Shown: positions 12,001-26,903, counted from the first letter of the stretch. The stretch is DNA of 64,000 nt from Acanthacorydalis orientalis (GCA_034766995.1 CM068322.1:1823089-1887088), one strand, 5' to 3'. Made by a program: numbers and translations. The notes: generated by a model from the sequence alone, not told the origin.

Positions 12001-12639
12001 GTTGACATTTATTAACTTTCAACACATAGTCGTAAATAACGATATTTTTTTGATGTTAAATCGTGAACGAAAATGAAACAGTATACAATGGCCTGTATGT
12101 TCTTCGGAAGGTACAAAATCCGCCAGTTTATTGCCAGGAAATAATATTATAATGTTATTGACGAAAGAATGATTTCATAATCCGTATTATGAGAAACAGT
12201 AAAACAACACGTCTTTAAAATATCACGATTGAAGTAGAAGTGATGTAAAAACAGCCCATTAAAACTAATTGATGATTTCTTGGTATACTTAATATTTCTT
12301 GCTTTTGTTTTGCAGTAGGTGTAAAGCTCTTTAATCTTTTATTTTGAATATTTTTAGCAATAAAATTAAAACAAATACTTATTTTCCTATAAAATATTAT
12401 TTTTTTAAACAATAAATACTATGGAGGAGTAAATTTGACATTCTGAAGAAACAATAACTTCTTTCAAAAGATTTTTTTAATAATACTTTTATGAAATTCA
12501 CATAGTATGTACTCAACAAAATGATAATTTTTTATAATTAATTGAAATTCATTAAAATAACGGAAAAATACCGATTATAATTAATTTGAAATGCATGTTT
12601 TGAGTCGGTATTACAAAAATGCGTTTTAAAAATTATGAT

Positions 12640-14251
<1,612 letters not shown>

Positions 14252-14790
14252 CCAAGGGGCTCCGCTCCATATTCGCCATGATCGCTGACACCCGGATGTC
14301 TCCGCCCCCGCTCGCTTCGCTTGCTATCGGGATTGCTTCATTTGCCATTTATAAATTATTAACACAACATATTTTAAATGGCAAATGAAAAACGAAATAA
14401 AGATATTGTGTAATAAAATTTATTTTTTGATTTTGAATGAAACCGCAAAAATAGTGAAGTGAAAAGGAAGCTAATTGTAAACTTTTTGTAAAATTTCTGT
14501 GTTCACGATATTCGTAAATGATGTGTTGTTCTGTACACTGCAACTTGATAACCTGCTTAGAGGTACATGTGTACAAATCAACATACATATCAGGTCGTGC
14601 CCGAATACTGTTTCATTGGAATCGACGAACATGCCGATGCGTGAAACATTGGAAATGATCGGAAATGGAAATGGTTAACGTACTACTTGTAGAGTTTAGC
14701 GGGGGGAGCGGTATTGCAAAGAGGTGGTCTACACGAAAAAAAAAATTTTTTTGTTGTATGGAAATTTATTATTTTTTATATACAGAAACA
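14252..14790 (-). mobile_element. Non-autonomous Helitron-like element, copy 1
   Basis: On the minus strand the 5' end reads TGTTTCTGTATATAAAAAAT, preceded by A. It continues through TTTCGTGTAGACCACCT, a TTCCATTTCCGAT block and GAATATCGTGAACACAGAA, and finishes in a GC-rich tail containing GCAAGCGAAGCGAGCGGGG and CGGAGCCCCTTGG, followed by T. The same order, ends and A/T insertion site occur in the copies at 18452 and 46229. There are no terminal inverted repeats and no target duplication. TC-type 5' end, GC-rich hairpin-bearing 3' end and insertion between A and T are Helitron traits. In this copy the leading TC has become TG. No protein is encoded; a 79-codon frame through the tail is incidental. 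Confidence 0.72.
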
Positions 14791-15148
14791 TAAAATTGAA
14801 CTGAATAAAAAATATTTTAGATATTGTTTCATTGCACTTACAATACGTTGCGTAGAGTCTAATGCAGTGTGTTAAAATATTTTTCGAATTTTAAGGAAAA
14901 AAAATAAGTTATAGTATATTAATTTATAATAAAAAACAAAAAATTTAAATAAATAGTTGTCTTTAGTGTCGAAAAACATGAAATATCAACCTTTTATTAT
15001 AAATGAAAATAAATTATTTCGATTAAGTAGTATTTGTGTTTAAATATTTTTTTAAGCAAATATATTTTTTGCTTCATACCGAAAGAATGTAAAAATTTAA
15101 AAAAAATCATTAAGAATGTTTCCTCTATCGCTGAATTTATATGTATTT

Positions 15149-15253
<105 letters not shown>

Positions 15254-15757
15254 CAATGTTCAGATATTTAGTAATAAACTACGAATGTTCTTTCTTTACT
15301 AGTATTAATTTTGAGGAAAACGATGGGATGAACATGAAATATATGGGAGAAATTGTTATTGCAGCTGATTAATTATTTAATAATGATATTACAGGAAGTG
15401 TGAACTGTTTCGTTTCCCATTTATAATTATGAAAAGGTGAAAGTTTGGTCGGTTTTAGCAGTCTATTTTTGAATTTTGAGATCAAATTCAGATTTAAAAT
15501 CATGGCCAATACTTTACTGGACAGTCATTTTGTTAATTATTTTACGATTAACTATTTAACGATTTAAAGATAATTTCCGTAATATTATGAGATTACTATA
15601 GAAAAAATATCATATCTGTAATATTCTATTGGAAAGAATATTCCATTTTATTACTTTATTTAAAATAAACTGTGCAGTGTGTGTATATGACCATGAATTG
15701 TTTACATGTATAGTTACGTAACATTCGTTAAGGGAAACACTGTAGAAATTGTATATA

Positions 15758-16330
15758 TTAGGCTAGTAGAGCAAATAATTGCGGTTTATAACCTTCAAAT
15801 TCATATAAATTTATAGCTTTTTTGATTTTCCTAGCTGTTTTAAGTAGTCCAGAACTGTTGGATGACTAACGCCTATCTTTTGTGCAGCCTCTCGAATTGA
15901 TAAGCGTGGTTCAGATTTAACTGATTATTTCAGTTGGTCGTTATGAACTGAAGAAGGACGTCCCCGACTTTCTTCATCTTCAAGGCTCTTGCCCTCAGCA
16001 CGAAATTTTTGGAACCACCATTGCACCGTATGTTCCTTAACAGTACCCGCACCAAAAACATCATTTAGTTGACAAGAAGTTCCTGTTGCTTTACCACCCA
16101 TCTTGACCTTATACAAAAAGTGATCTTATTTGCTTCTTTTCCATCTTTAATTCAAAAGCCCAATTTGAAGCAAATCAATAATAAAATCAAAGTCGATGTT
16201 ACCAAAATACAGATCGAAAAATGCACTTTAAAATGATATTAACATGAACACGATAAAATGGTACTTTAATTGAAAAAAACTAAAATAGAATTTGAAAAAC
16301 CAAAATCGTAATTATTTTCCTACCACTTAA
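15758..16330 (-). mobile_element. Mariner miniature keeping the DNA-binding half, copy A
   Basis: A 573-bp TA-flanked element with cecropia-type ends (TTAGGCTAGTAGAGCAAATA and the inverse of TTAAGTGGTAGGAAAATAAT). On the minus strand it encodes the transposase N-terminus: a first helix-turn-helix ending TVQWWFQKFRAEGKSLEDEE, then a GRPSSVHNDQLK linker, then a second helix-turn-helix IREAAQKIGVSHPTVLDYL. Right after this the sequence jumps to the 3' end repeat, so the whole catalytic domain is absent. The frame is broken once near the start and by one stop after NDQLK. The same junction is seen at 21580, 32525 and 37921. Confidence 0.82.
15925..16116 (-). pseudogene. Mariner transposase N-terminal fragment
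   Basis: A 63-codon open stretch carrying the first helix-turn-helix of a mariner transposase (KMGGKATGTSCQLNDVFGAG, WWFQKF, SLEDEESRGRPS). It ends at a stop just before the second helix-turn-helix. It has no catalytic part and lies inside the miniature at 15758-16330. The start is uncertain because a frameshift separates it from the probable original start codon near 16140. Confidence 0.7.
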
Positions 16331-17379
16331 TATGATGCAAGATTAAAAATGTGAGGTAAAGATATGAGAATGAATCTAATATATTCCGATATTGATATTA
16401 TGTGCCTTCTTATGTTTACTAATTTCAAACGTCGAATATGGGTATCCAAATTTATATTCGTCCTTAGTCCAATACTTAGAATGGAAAGAAATAATTTAAA
16501 ATGGAGATAATGAACAATGTGAATTTAGAGATAGTGATAGAATTGCGTTATGAAAAAATTTTGTATTGTAAAACATAAATAAACTGCGCAGACAAAAGAG
16601 TATTTTTTCCAATTAATGATGAGTATAAGGGATTATAGTCACAGAGATAATTGAAAATCCAGATGACGGACACACGAAGACAAAGGTTAAATAAAACTAA
16701 TTAATACAGTAATGCTGCATTGTGAGGTCAGATGTTAAATCTTTGTATAAAAGTAAATTATTTAATTAGTAATTTAAAAATTTAATGACATAGAACAAAA
16801 TGAAAAATCCCCTTTATAAGGTTACTAATAAGAAATATGGATTATTAAATGTTATGTCACTGAAAAACATTTATCAGTTTACAATGCATTAATGTAATTA
16901 ACATTAGGTGTTAATAGTGAATTTATGTTCGTTATTAAACATTTACAATGATGAAATAGTGGTTAACATTTAATTTAAATATAATCTAGATTAAATTTAA
17001 ACAGACGTTTCAGTTTTACAATTAAAATTACCAAAATGAACAATAATATAAATGAAGAAAAATGAGTAGTAAGGCTTTTATGGGATTGTCCTAACAGTGT
17101 ACAGTAACATTATACATATTTAAAAACAAAATATAAATTTTTAAGATATAGATACTATATAAAAAAATACAAATGATATCATATGAGAGTTCTTAAAGAA
17201 AATCGTGTTGGTGGAGTAGAGTAGTGTTAGTGGAGTATCCAAGGAATTGAATTAAATTAAAAACATATAAGTTTCAATGATAACATTTATATTAAAATGA
17301 TGCTATTAGAAATATTTTGAAAAAATATTATTTGATCCTTTCTTTATGAGTGAATACAAAATTGATATTAAAGAAAAAG
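16331..17379. other. Unassigned AT-rich stretch
   Basis: No gene, RNA or repeat recognised. A short TA tract at 17380-17394 leads into the next mariner. Confidence 0.55.
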
Positions 17380-17390
17380 ATATATATATA

Positions 17391-18320
17391 TATACACGAG
17401 GTCAGACAATTAAGTAATGCGACCGATTTTTTTCTCGGCCTGTGGTAACACTGCGAACCTGTAACTCCGCCACCGTAATAGCAGATCCCTACTCTCTCGA
17501 TTGAGACCTTGACCACCCTCGTACGATCATTTCTTCGCCAGCTGTTTAGTGGTTTGTAACAACGCGCGAGTAGTGCATGTCACGAAAAAGCAGAAAGCCC
17601 ACCGAATGAACATCACTCAAGATTGTCTCGAGCAGGTTGAAAGTGATCCTACTCTTCTCGATCGAGTTATTACTGGTGATGAAAGTTGGTTCTTTCAATA
17701 TGACCCCGAAATTAAACGACAAAGCCAACAGTGGCTGTCCCCTGGAGCACCAAGGCCAAAGAAGGCGAGAATGAGCAAGTCCAAAGTGAAAACCATGTTG
17801 ATTTGCTTCTTCGACAGCAAAGGGGTGGTTCACAAATAGTTCGTACCACCTGGACAAACCGTAAATCAAGTATTCTACCGCAATGTGCTCGAAAAATTAC
17901 GAAAAAGGGTGCTCAGAGTGCGTCCAGAGATCGCGAAGACTTGGGTTCTGCATCACGACAATGCTCTCTGTCACAGTGCGTTCAGTGTCTCTCAGTTTTT
18001 GGCGTCTAAAGGCATCGCAACGTTACCACAACCGCCCTATTCACCGGACATGTCACCCTGCGACTTTTTCCTATTCCCCCATATGAAAAAATTCGTCAAA
18101 GGTCGACATTTTGACTCCGTTGAAGATATCCAAGAATCTGTGACGAGGGTACTCGGAGAGGTCCCACAACAAGTGTTCCAGAATTGTTACGAAAACTGGA
18201 AAACTCGCTGGAATAAGTGTATAGATGCGGGAGGGGACTACTTTGAAGGGGATCGCAGCGATGTACCTTAATTTTTAAATATACTCGATTTTTGAATTTT
18301 GTCGCATTACTTAATTGTCG
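17391..18320 (+). mobile_element. 5'-deleted but well-preserved mariner
   Basis: Set between two TA tracts. The ends share an inverted GACAATTAAGTAATGCGAC (left 17404-17424, right 18302-18320); the left end carries about ten more bases (CACGAGGTCA) that the right end lacks. Base composition is clearly richer in GC than the surroundings, suggesting a recent arrival. The body encodes the catalytic half of a mariner transposase almost intact (see next entry), while the N-terminal DNA-binding part is missing. Confidence 0.87.
17549..18271 (+). pseudogene. Mariner transposase, catalytic half, one stop
   Basis: Two open stretches (17549-17839 and the downstream part to 18271) belong to one reading frame interrupted by a TAG at 17837-17839, after GVVHK. 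The frame then continues FVPPGQTVNQVFYRNVLEKL without a shift. Catalytic blocks are VITGDESWFFQYDPE (first Asp), WVLHHDNALCHSAFSVSQFL (second) and YSPDMSPCDFFLFPHMKKF (third). I count 34 residues between the second and third Asp, the DD34D mariner signature. The end reads NKCIDAGGDYFEG, a normal mariner C-terminus. The N-terminal helix-turn-helix domain is deleted, so the product could not bind its own ends. It is the best-preserved coding sequence of a mobile element in the neuroligin intron. Confidence 0.87.
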
Positions 18321-18451
18321 TATATATATATATATATATATATATATCTCAAAAACTGATCGGTAATTAATATGAACAGAGATATTGGTGGCTGGCATAA
18401 TTTGCAATTTTCTATTCTACTATCATTTTTTTTTTCAATAAAATCCAACTA

Positions 18452-18942
18452 TCTTTTTATATATAAAAAATATTTCCATCGTAAAATTTCCATAAAATAT
18501 TTTTTTTTTATTTTTCGTATAGACTACCTCCTTGCAATGCCGCCTTTCGCTACACTCTACAAGTAGAAAGTTAACCATTTCCATTTCCGATAATTGGTTG
18601 ACATCAGTCACATGTTTGTAGATCTCTCACAGTGTACAAAGAAAGAGGTTGTATAAGAGGATTTCAATGTAAAACTGATGACATTTATTCAAAATATTGT
18701 ATTCACTAAAGCTTTACAGTAAGAAAAATTGTCACACATTTTAACATTGTATTTCTTTGTTAATTTTTATAAATTTTTTCAATAAAATAAATACGATTTA
18801 CATTCTACGCAGATTATTTATGCGTATAATTTGTTAATTTCTGTTAATTGTTAGTGGATAACAAGCGTTAGCGAGTGAGGGATATCTCCCCCCCCCCGCC
18901 GAGGGACAGCGAGCGTAGCGAGTAGGAGGCAGAGCCTCCTTG
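18452..18942 (+). mobile_element. Non-autonomous Helitron-like element, copy 2
   Basis: It starts TCTTTTTATATATAAAAAAT, preceded by A, and ends GGAGGCAGAGCCTCCTTG, followed by T. The shared order is TTCCATCGTAAAATTTCCAT, a CGTATAGACTACCT block, and AACCATTTCCATTTCCGAT, followed by a diverged middle. The GC-rich tail holds AGCGAGCGTAGCGAGT and the perfect 7-bp hairpin AGGAGGC-AGA-GCCTCCT. A run of C near 18890 interrupts the tail. The terminal hairpin sits only about two bases from the end, closer than in textbook Helitrons. No protein coding. Confidence 0.72.
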
Positions 18943-19170
18943 TAATTGAAAATAAAATGTATATATAGCTGGAACTTACACTCATTGAATATATACTCTT
19001 TTTTTCGATAATTTAAAAACATTGTCAACATTGACGTTTATTTGATGAGTGGTTGCTTATTTAACTAACTTTATCACTTCTATCTATACTAAGTACTTTT
19101 TCAAATAATTTTAAGTTCATTTTTATGTTAAAATGAATATGTAGAATATACATTTTCATGTTTGTACATT

Positions 19171-19176
<6 letters not shown>

Positions 19177-19237
<61 letters not shown>

Positions 19238-19253
19238 GTATATATATATACAT

Positions 19254-19301
<48 letters not shown>
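19177..19301. repeat. (TA)n tract with TGTA/CATA interruptions
   Basis: About 125 bp of alternating pyrimidine-purine repeat. The stretch 18943-19176 shows nothing recognised. Confidence 0.95.
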
Positions 19302-19305
<4 letters not shown>

Positions 19306-20639
19306 TAAGGATAAAAATTCTCTAATATCAGCGCATGCTCGATCAATTACATATTTATTGTAAACAAAGATATATTTTTATATAATATATAAAAATAAGA
19401 TGTAATTAGTTTAAAACTCATGTTACCGATAAAATACTCTATTGTGACAGATAAAATTAATGTGAAGTAATTAAAGGGGTTTATATATTAGAGAGTGTCA
19501 TCGTCGTTAATATTGTGCGAGAGCTTGGATTAGTTATGATTAGAAACGGTAAATATAAACTAATTATGTATTATTTTGATTAAAAATTTTACTATCAACG
19601 TAAAAAAACAATATTTGAGTATATAAGAAATCTATTAGATTATATCTTTTTCGGGTGGTCGCTAAGTCGTTTTTAATGCGAATATTTTACAAGTTTTAAT
19701 TAGTTCAGTAAACTTATAAAATTCATACCAATCATAATGAATTTTAGAAGTCAGCCAGAAATCAAATTTACTTTAATTAAAAAAATTGAAAAATAACTCT
19801 GCAGTTACTGATAAATCAACTTGTTGACATAACACATAAAATATGCAAAAAAGTAAAATGTTAGTAAAAAACGACACCATAGTACTTATAAAAAATTACT
19901 GGAAATGTTATAAAATAATTTACCTTACTATTTAAATAAAAAGTATTTTATAACTTAAAAACTTAATAATACGGTGTATAGTACACAATATATCTTGATT
20001 GATGCATATATTGGGTAAATATCAAGAGTGATGGATAAAGAGGACTCTGAAATGGATAATAATAACGAAAAATATTCGATTAAGAAAAAAAAACTAAATT
20101 CGTTAGTCGTTTATTGTTAAGACCCGAATATGCGTAGTATCAGAAATAAAAATTACTTTAAAATCGCAGCTGGCTAGTGCATACGATACAAATTTTATCT
20201 ATCGTAGTTGACCAGTATATATTGACGAGTTTCATCTGTCTCTCGCGCTGTCAACAAACAATTTAGGTTAAAATAGTTGTTAGTCCACCGTACAATTCAA
20301 AATACGATCTGGATTGTTCATTATTAAAATAAAATACACTTATCATCAAATTAATAAGTGTGTGCAGTTTGACATTACAGAAGGTCTGCATATGTTTGCT
20401 GCACCAACTCACACTCAACATATATGATAAAAGCAGTGCAAGAGACCCTTAAACATATTCAATATGAAAATGAAATAATTATCTTGTAAACAAGTAGAAC
20501 TTGTGGAATATCAACGACTATACGTATATAAAATTATATTTAAATCTCCGAGTGTTAAAAAGTAATCATCGAATTTTTACCCAATTTTTCAATATACTTA
20601 TAATTTAGCGACGGCTAGTATGTCTTAAGTTTTCTGAGT
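19302..20639. other. Unassigned intronic stretch
   Basis: No transposon homology seen. The part at about 20150-20440 has more mixed composition (short blocks such as GTCTCTCGCGCTGTCAAC) and no internal tandem repeats, so it could be intronic regulatory DNA. That is only a guess. Confidence 0.4.
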
Positions 20640-20815
20640 TGTGCTAAGGTACAGAAATATTTGTTCTATATTGCTATGAAAATAATGGAATCGTCATCGA
20701 AATGTATGTGAAAAATCACATAAACTAGAAAAAGCAACAATCATAGTGATCAAATATCAATTATTGAACATTTTTGATAACAAAAAAATGTGTAGTTTGT
20801 GGAGGAATGTTCATT
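20640..20815. repeat. Single arm of fold-back element family
   Basis: Its reverse complement aligns with the arms of the element at 22381-22640 and with 44068-44150. Shared words are TGTTCAATAATTGATATTTGATCA, GATGACGATTCCAT and a CCACAAACTACACATTTTTT end. A matching second arm was not found nearby. Confidence 0.5.
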
Positions 20816-21312
20816 TGTGAAGTATTATATAAAAATTAGATTTTTTTTGCATTAATAGTACATTTTCATATGTAACAATAATTACAATTAATACGTTACT
20901 ATTTTATATATAATATTTATAAATGAAGACTAAAGAAAAATATTTCGAAAGGATATTTTAGGTAGTATTTTAATTAAGATTAATATAAGATCTTGTATTT
21001 GCAACCACAGAAATTTGGAATAAGACTAATGTAACTGGATTGAGTAATTATGTTTTAATTCGCTTTCTTGCCCACTTATACCACATTACATGCAAGTGAA
21101 TGGAAGGGGAATGTCATCAATTTCCCTTATTGTTCATGATAGAACTTATTTATTGAATTATTGCTCAAAGAACTTTTTAGATATTTGAATCAGTCATAAA
21201 AATGATCAATAATCATTTATCGATCATATTTGATAAGAATTTTTTTGTAATTTATGAGAAGAGAAAATAATTTTATTGTGACATAAGTACGGTTTCTCAA
21301 ATTAGCTGCAGT

Positions 21313-21316
<4 letters not shown>

Positions 21317-21360
<44 letters not shown>
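21317..21360. repeat. (TA)n microsatellite
   Basis: Pure TA tract. The rest of 20816-21579 is AT-rich; a weak relic of the fold-back family may lie near 21215-21245 (AATGATCAATAATCATTTAT). Confidence 0.9.
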
Positions 21361-21361
<1 letters not shown>

Positions 21362-21579
21362 CTGATAAGAATTTAAAAATTTTAAAGTTTCACTTTTATC
21401 GAATCCACATTTTCGATTAGATTTAGGGATCGGACTGTAAATTACTCCATTGATAATATTTTTCTTTCATTTTCGTAGTAAATACAAATGGCTTGAATAC
21501 TTGGAGTTTTTGTCTATCTATACCGTTTATTCGTTCTTAGATTTAACTACTTATCGAACAACTTTAACAATTCTTTCCA

Positions 21580-22123
21580 TTAGGTTGATAGAAAAATAAT
21601 TGCTATTTATGACCTTTATATGCATTAACATTTTTCTATTTTTAAATTTTTCCAGCTATTTTAAATGGTTCAGTACTGTTGGATGACAAACGCATAACTT
21701 TTGTGCAAGCTCTCGAATTGTTGTGCGTGGTTATGATTCAACTAATGCCTTCAGTTGGTCGTTATAGACTGAAAGATGCTCGCGAACTTCTTCATCTTTA
21801 AGGCTCTTGTCCCCATCTTGAAACTTTTGGAAGTATCATTGCACCGTACATTCCTTAACAGTATCTACATCCAAAGCATCGTTTAGTTTAAGAGCAGTTT
21901 CTGGTGCTTTATCACCTATTTTCAAGTCATACAAAATTACTCTTATTTACTTCTTTACCATCTTTAATTCAATAGCTCAATTTTAAACAAAATTATTAAT
22001 AAAACTAAAGTAGATGTTACCAAAGTACAGATCGAAAAATGCATTTTAAAATGATATTAACATGAACACGAAATGGCACTTTTATTGACAACAAAAAAAC
22101 TAATTATTTTCCTACCAATCTAA
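21580..22123 (-). mobile_element. Mariner miniature keeping the DNA-binding half, copy B
   Basis: A 544-bp element with ends TTAGGTTGATAGAAAAATAA and the inverse of TTAGATTGGTAGGAAAATAA, the right end flanked by TA. The minus strand carries the same N-terminal transposase half as copy A, more decayed. The junction from the second helix-turn-helix (CATCCAACAGTACTG on the coding strand) to the 3' end repeat is at the same place. Confidence 0.78.
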
Positions 22124-22380
22124 TAATACAGATACTACTTTAAAAGCACTGGAATTCATAAAAACAAATTAGTTTTTCAAATCTTTCAGAACAGAAGGGT
22201 TCATGGATAAAATTTATATGAGAATGTTTTAAAATATTAGTGTTTTTAATTTTTTTCTTTCATTTTTTATTTTATTTTAAAAGTAAAAAGATGATGTATG
22301 CATAAAGATAGTAAGAGAGTAAGATATCTGAAACTGTGGCTAAATTTACTTTGACAAATGAATTATTTTTAATTTTCTCA

Positions 22381-22640
22381 CAAACCACAACAATTTTTTC
22401 TGGAAAATAATGTTCAATAAATCATTATTGATCGTTCTTAATTATTGTTTATGCATATTTATGGAGATAATATCATCTTCAGAACGTCAAAGTACAAAAA
22501 AAATTTAAACAACAAATTTTTCTGTGCCTTGGCACTCTGAAGATGATAATATCGCAATTAAAATGCATATAAGTAATAAGAAAAAATGATCAAAATAATT
22601 TATTGAATGTTTTTGATCAGGAAAAAATGTTTGTGGTTTG
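22381..22640. repeat. Fold-back (long inverted repeat) element
   Basis: Two arms of about 115 bp face each other around a spacer of about 30 bp. The left arm starts CAAACCACAACAATTTTTTC and ends ATCATCTTCAGAACG. The right arm, reversed, starts CAAACCACAAACATTTTTTC and ends ATCATCTTCAGAGTGCC. The arms are imperfect but clearly homologous along their length. As RNA this would form a long hairpin. No protein is encoded, and I could not define a target duplication. Confidence 0.75.
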
Positions 22641-22795
22641 TAGGTTGGAAAAAGAAAAAAAATTAATTTGTGTGTTTTTTTTTTTTTTATTTTACAAGGT
22701 CTTGTAAACCATTAACATTGTTAAGCATTAAATACGTTAGCCTGTTATCTAGCAATCATATACATATATAGTTAATAATATTATTATATAATATT

Positions 22796-24285
<1,490 letters not shown>

Positions 24286-24293
24286 GCAGAGAT

Positions 24294-24805
24294 CAGTGAC
24301 GAATTAGGAGGAGGGTAAGCTGGGAGGTCACCCGGGGCTTCGTGAGTGAGAATTTCCTGTTGAAGATCTCAAAAATAACAAGTAAACTTAAAATATCATA
24401 TAAAATACGTCAACAGTGGCGGGTCAAGCGGGAGTTGGACCTGGCGACCTTCAGTCTACCCTGGGTTCGGAGGGGTACTGAGCTCAAGGAAAGAAATTAT
24501 TACATAAAGAAATAAAGTTTATACTTCAACGTCTTAGCTGATAATAATAAATTTGCGTGTCAAATGTAAATATATGTAGGTAAATGACCGGTGAGGTAAG
24601 AGAACGAAATGAGAGAAAAAAGGTTTTTTTTGTAATACCATAGGTGGCATCATGAAATTTTAGTTGTATTTTTATGAACGATGCATAACAATAACATCGG
24701 CCGTCGTTGATATAATTATAGATTTTGTTTCTTTATTTTTCTGAAAAGTAATTTAGAACATTTTATTTTGATGTAACTTATAGAATAAAGTTTCAGATAT
24801 AAAGA

Positions 24806-24877
<72 letters not shown>

Positions 24878-25017
24878 GGAATAAAGTCGTAGATATGAAG
24901 AAAAATGTTATAAAATATATTTTTTACAAAAAGGCGTTTTTTTCGGTAGTCAGATAAATTTTGGGTGTCCCGTAAATATTACCGCCAGCGGCCCTCAGCT
25001 GGGTTAATTCACCACTG
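24294..25017. mobile_element. Non-autonomous hAT-like element
   Basis: The left end CAGTGACGAATTAGG and the reversed right end CAGTGGTGAATTAACCC are similar inverted ends of the CAGTGGCG type common in insect hATs. Flanking 8-mers GCAGAGAT (24286-24293) and GCGGAGAC (25018-25025) agree at six of eight positions, consistent with an aged 8-bp target duplication. A second left-end-like block (CAGTGGCGGGTCAAGCGGG, from 24414) lies inside, so one element may be nested in another or the end duplicated. A TA tract occupies 24806-24872. No transposase was seen. Confidence 0.55.
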
Positions 25018-25299
25018 GCGGAGACTGACAATTTCAGATTTCATTTACCGGAGTGAATTGGATTCAATGAATAAATATTTACCTGTTTTAAAATTTACAC
25101 AAGTTTTATTCCTTTTATATAATATTTACTAAAAAGAAAATTTGACCAATAATGAATAAACATTTTTATCATGTGAAAGACTTAATTCCAAATGTTTTTT
25201 TCAAAAAAAATTTTACTTTCTCATAAGAGTTGCCTCTATTTGATGACAGCTGTTTTTTCGGTCAGTGCATAAAATTTCATTAAATGACGATAGGAAATT

Positions 25300-25680
25300 C
25301 ACGTATATATATCAGCAACATCATCAGTCTCTGTTAATCCACTGAAGGACAAAGGTTTCTTCCATGATTTTGCATTTTATACAATTGAATGCCTCTCTTT
25401 TCTACCGATTTCTAATAAAAAAATTAAAATGCTTATTCCACCTATTCATTGGTCTCTTTCTTGGTCTTTTTATATTCCTTCGTTGCCAGTTAATAAATTA
25501 TGCTGTCCATTGGATCTTTTCTCGTCTTGCAACATGCCCCGCCCTTTTCCATTTCAGACTCTTTATTGTTCTTAATTCATATGCGACTCCTGTCTGTTTT
25601 CGTATCCATTCTAATCTTCTTAAAGATTCTCGTATGTGCTGTTTTTGGATTTTTCATATTATAATATTTTAATGACATCA
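25300..25680 (-). mobile_element. RTE-type LINE 3' fragment, copy 1
   Basis: On the minus strand this is the 3' end of a non-LTR retrotransposon, parallel to 26158-26830. The two share the stretch ending in a CCACTG-AAGGAC / CCACTGCTGGATAA block and an ATC/GAT-rich tail. The plus-strand open frame at 25364-25672 is antisense. Heavily mutated and 5' truncated. The stretch 25681-26157 is AT-rich with nothing recognised. Confidence 0.65.
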
Positions 25681-26157
25681 AACTGTAATCGTGTTTTTTT
25701 TTGATATTTACGAGTATACACTGTTGATTATATACTTATTGATCATTGAAACAATATTTACATTAATCATTGAAAGGGTTATTACAACTCAATATATTAT
25801 TTGTGTTATACAGAGCATATAGAAAATTAAACTCAAATATTAATTGAGACAATGGCCATTTTTTAATAATGAATATTATTTGCTGTAGTAATTATTTTTG
25901 CTATATGAGTATAGTTTAGTATAATTTAATATTTTTAATGAAATACAATAGAATTTAATTTAAAAAATGGTTTTTATATTATTGCAAAATTTAATACTTT
26001 TGAAAAAGGAAGAATTGAATAGAAATAATTTAAAATTTCATTTTTTATTATTTGTCTGTGAAGAACATAATTTTCAAAACTCTTGCAACTAATGCTACAG
26101 TATTTAATTTATAAGTGAATACATGTATTTTGATTTATGTATAGTTATTATATAATC

Positions 26158-26830
26158 ATTATCATAATCCCCTGTCAATCCACTGCTGGATAAACTTTTC
26201 TTCAGTGATTTCTCATTTTGTACGATTGAAAGCCTTTCATTTACACTCATTTTCTATATTTCCTTTATTTTTTTTATCCCAACTGTTCATTGGTATTTTT
26301 CTTGTTTTTTTTTTTTTTTTTTTTTATATATAAATTTCCTGGTTCCCAGTTACTAATTTCTGTTGTCCATTGGTTGTCTTCTCTTCTTGTAATACGCTGC
26401 GTCCATTTCCATTACAGACTCTTTACTCTTCTTATTACATTTCTGGCTCCTGTCTGTTTTCATATCCTTATTCTTTTCCTATCTGTTCTTGTTATCCGTA
26501 GCATGTACCTTTCCATACTTCTCTGCATTGTTTGCAGTCTGAATGATTTTGGCGTTAAGCATTCATGTTTCGCTGAAGTAGGTAAGGACTGACAGTATAC
26601 ATTGGTCAAATACTTTTTTTTAAACAAAGAGGGATTGTTTATTAAGTATCGAAGCGTTTCGTCCAAATGAGCTCTGTCCCATTTTTATTCTCCTATTTAT
26701 TTCTTCAATGAATGATCCATCTTTGTTGGTAAGCTGGCCTATGTAGACATATTTCGTAACTTCTATTTTTGTTCCTTTTATTTCAATTTTCTTCGGGCAG
26801 ACAAATACATTGAACACCACTTCTGTTTTT
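26158..26830 (-). mobile_element. RTE-type LINE 3' fragment, copy 2
   Basis: Minus-strand translation yields the C-terminal part of an RTE-like reverse transcriptase polyprotein: VVFNVFVCPKKIEI, then YVYIGQLTNKDGSFIEEINR, then RIKMGQSSFGRNASILN, then LQTMQRSMERYMLRITRTDR, followed by decayed sequence to a TGATAATGATTA tail. These match the usual order at the end of such proteins (YLGQ..., INRRI..G..AFG, QR.MER.ML...). 5' truncation is typical of LINE insertion. A run of T near 26300 is a mutational insertion. Confidence 0.8.
26460..26820 (-). pseudogene. RTE reverse transcriptase C-terminal fragment
   Basis: Two overlapping minus-strand open stretches (26620-26820, then 26460-26666 one frame over) together carry the connection and C-terminal region of an RTE protein. 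A frameshift lies near 26630-26660. The reverse transcriptase palm motif (YADD type) and the endonuclease domain are absent, so it has no activity. Confidence 0.75.
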
Positions 26831-26861
26831 TTTTTTTAATATGAACCATACAAAAAACATT

Positions 26862-26868
<7 letters not shown>

Positions 26869-26896
<28 letters not shown>
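26869..26896. repeat. (TA)n microsatellite
   Basis: Short TA tract between the RTE fragment and neuroligin exon 1. The stretch 26897-27155 is the 5' part of the neuroligin intron, with nothing else recognised. Confidence 0.9.

Positions 26897-26903
<7 letters not shown>

Noticed and set aside
25364..25672. 102-codon hydrophobic frame
   Set aside because: Antisense of an RTE 3' fragment. The hydrophobic look comes from T-rich sequence.
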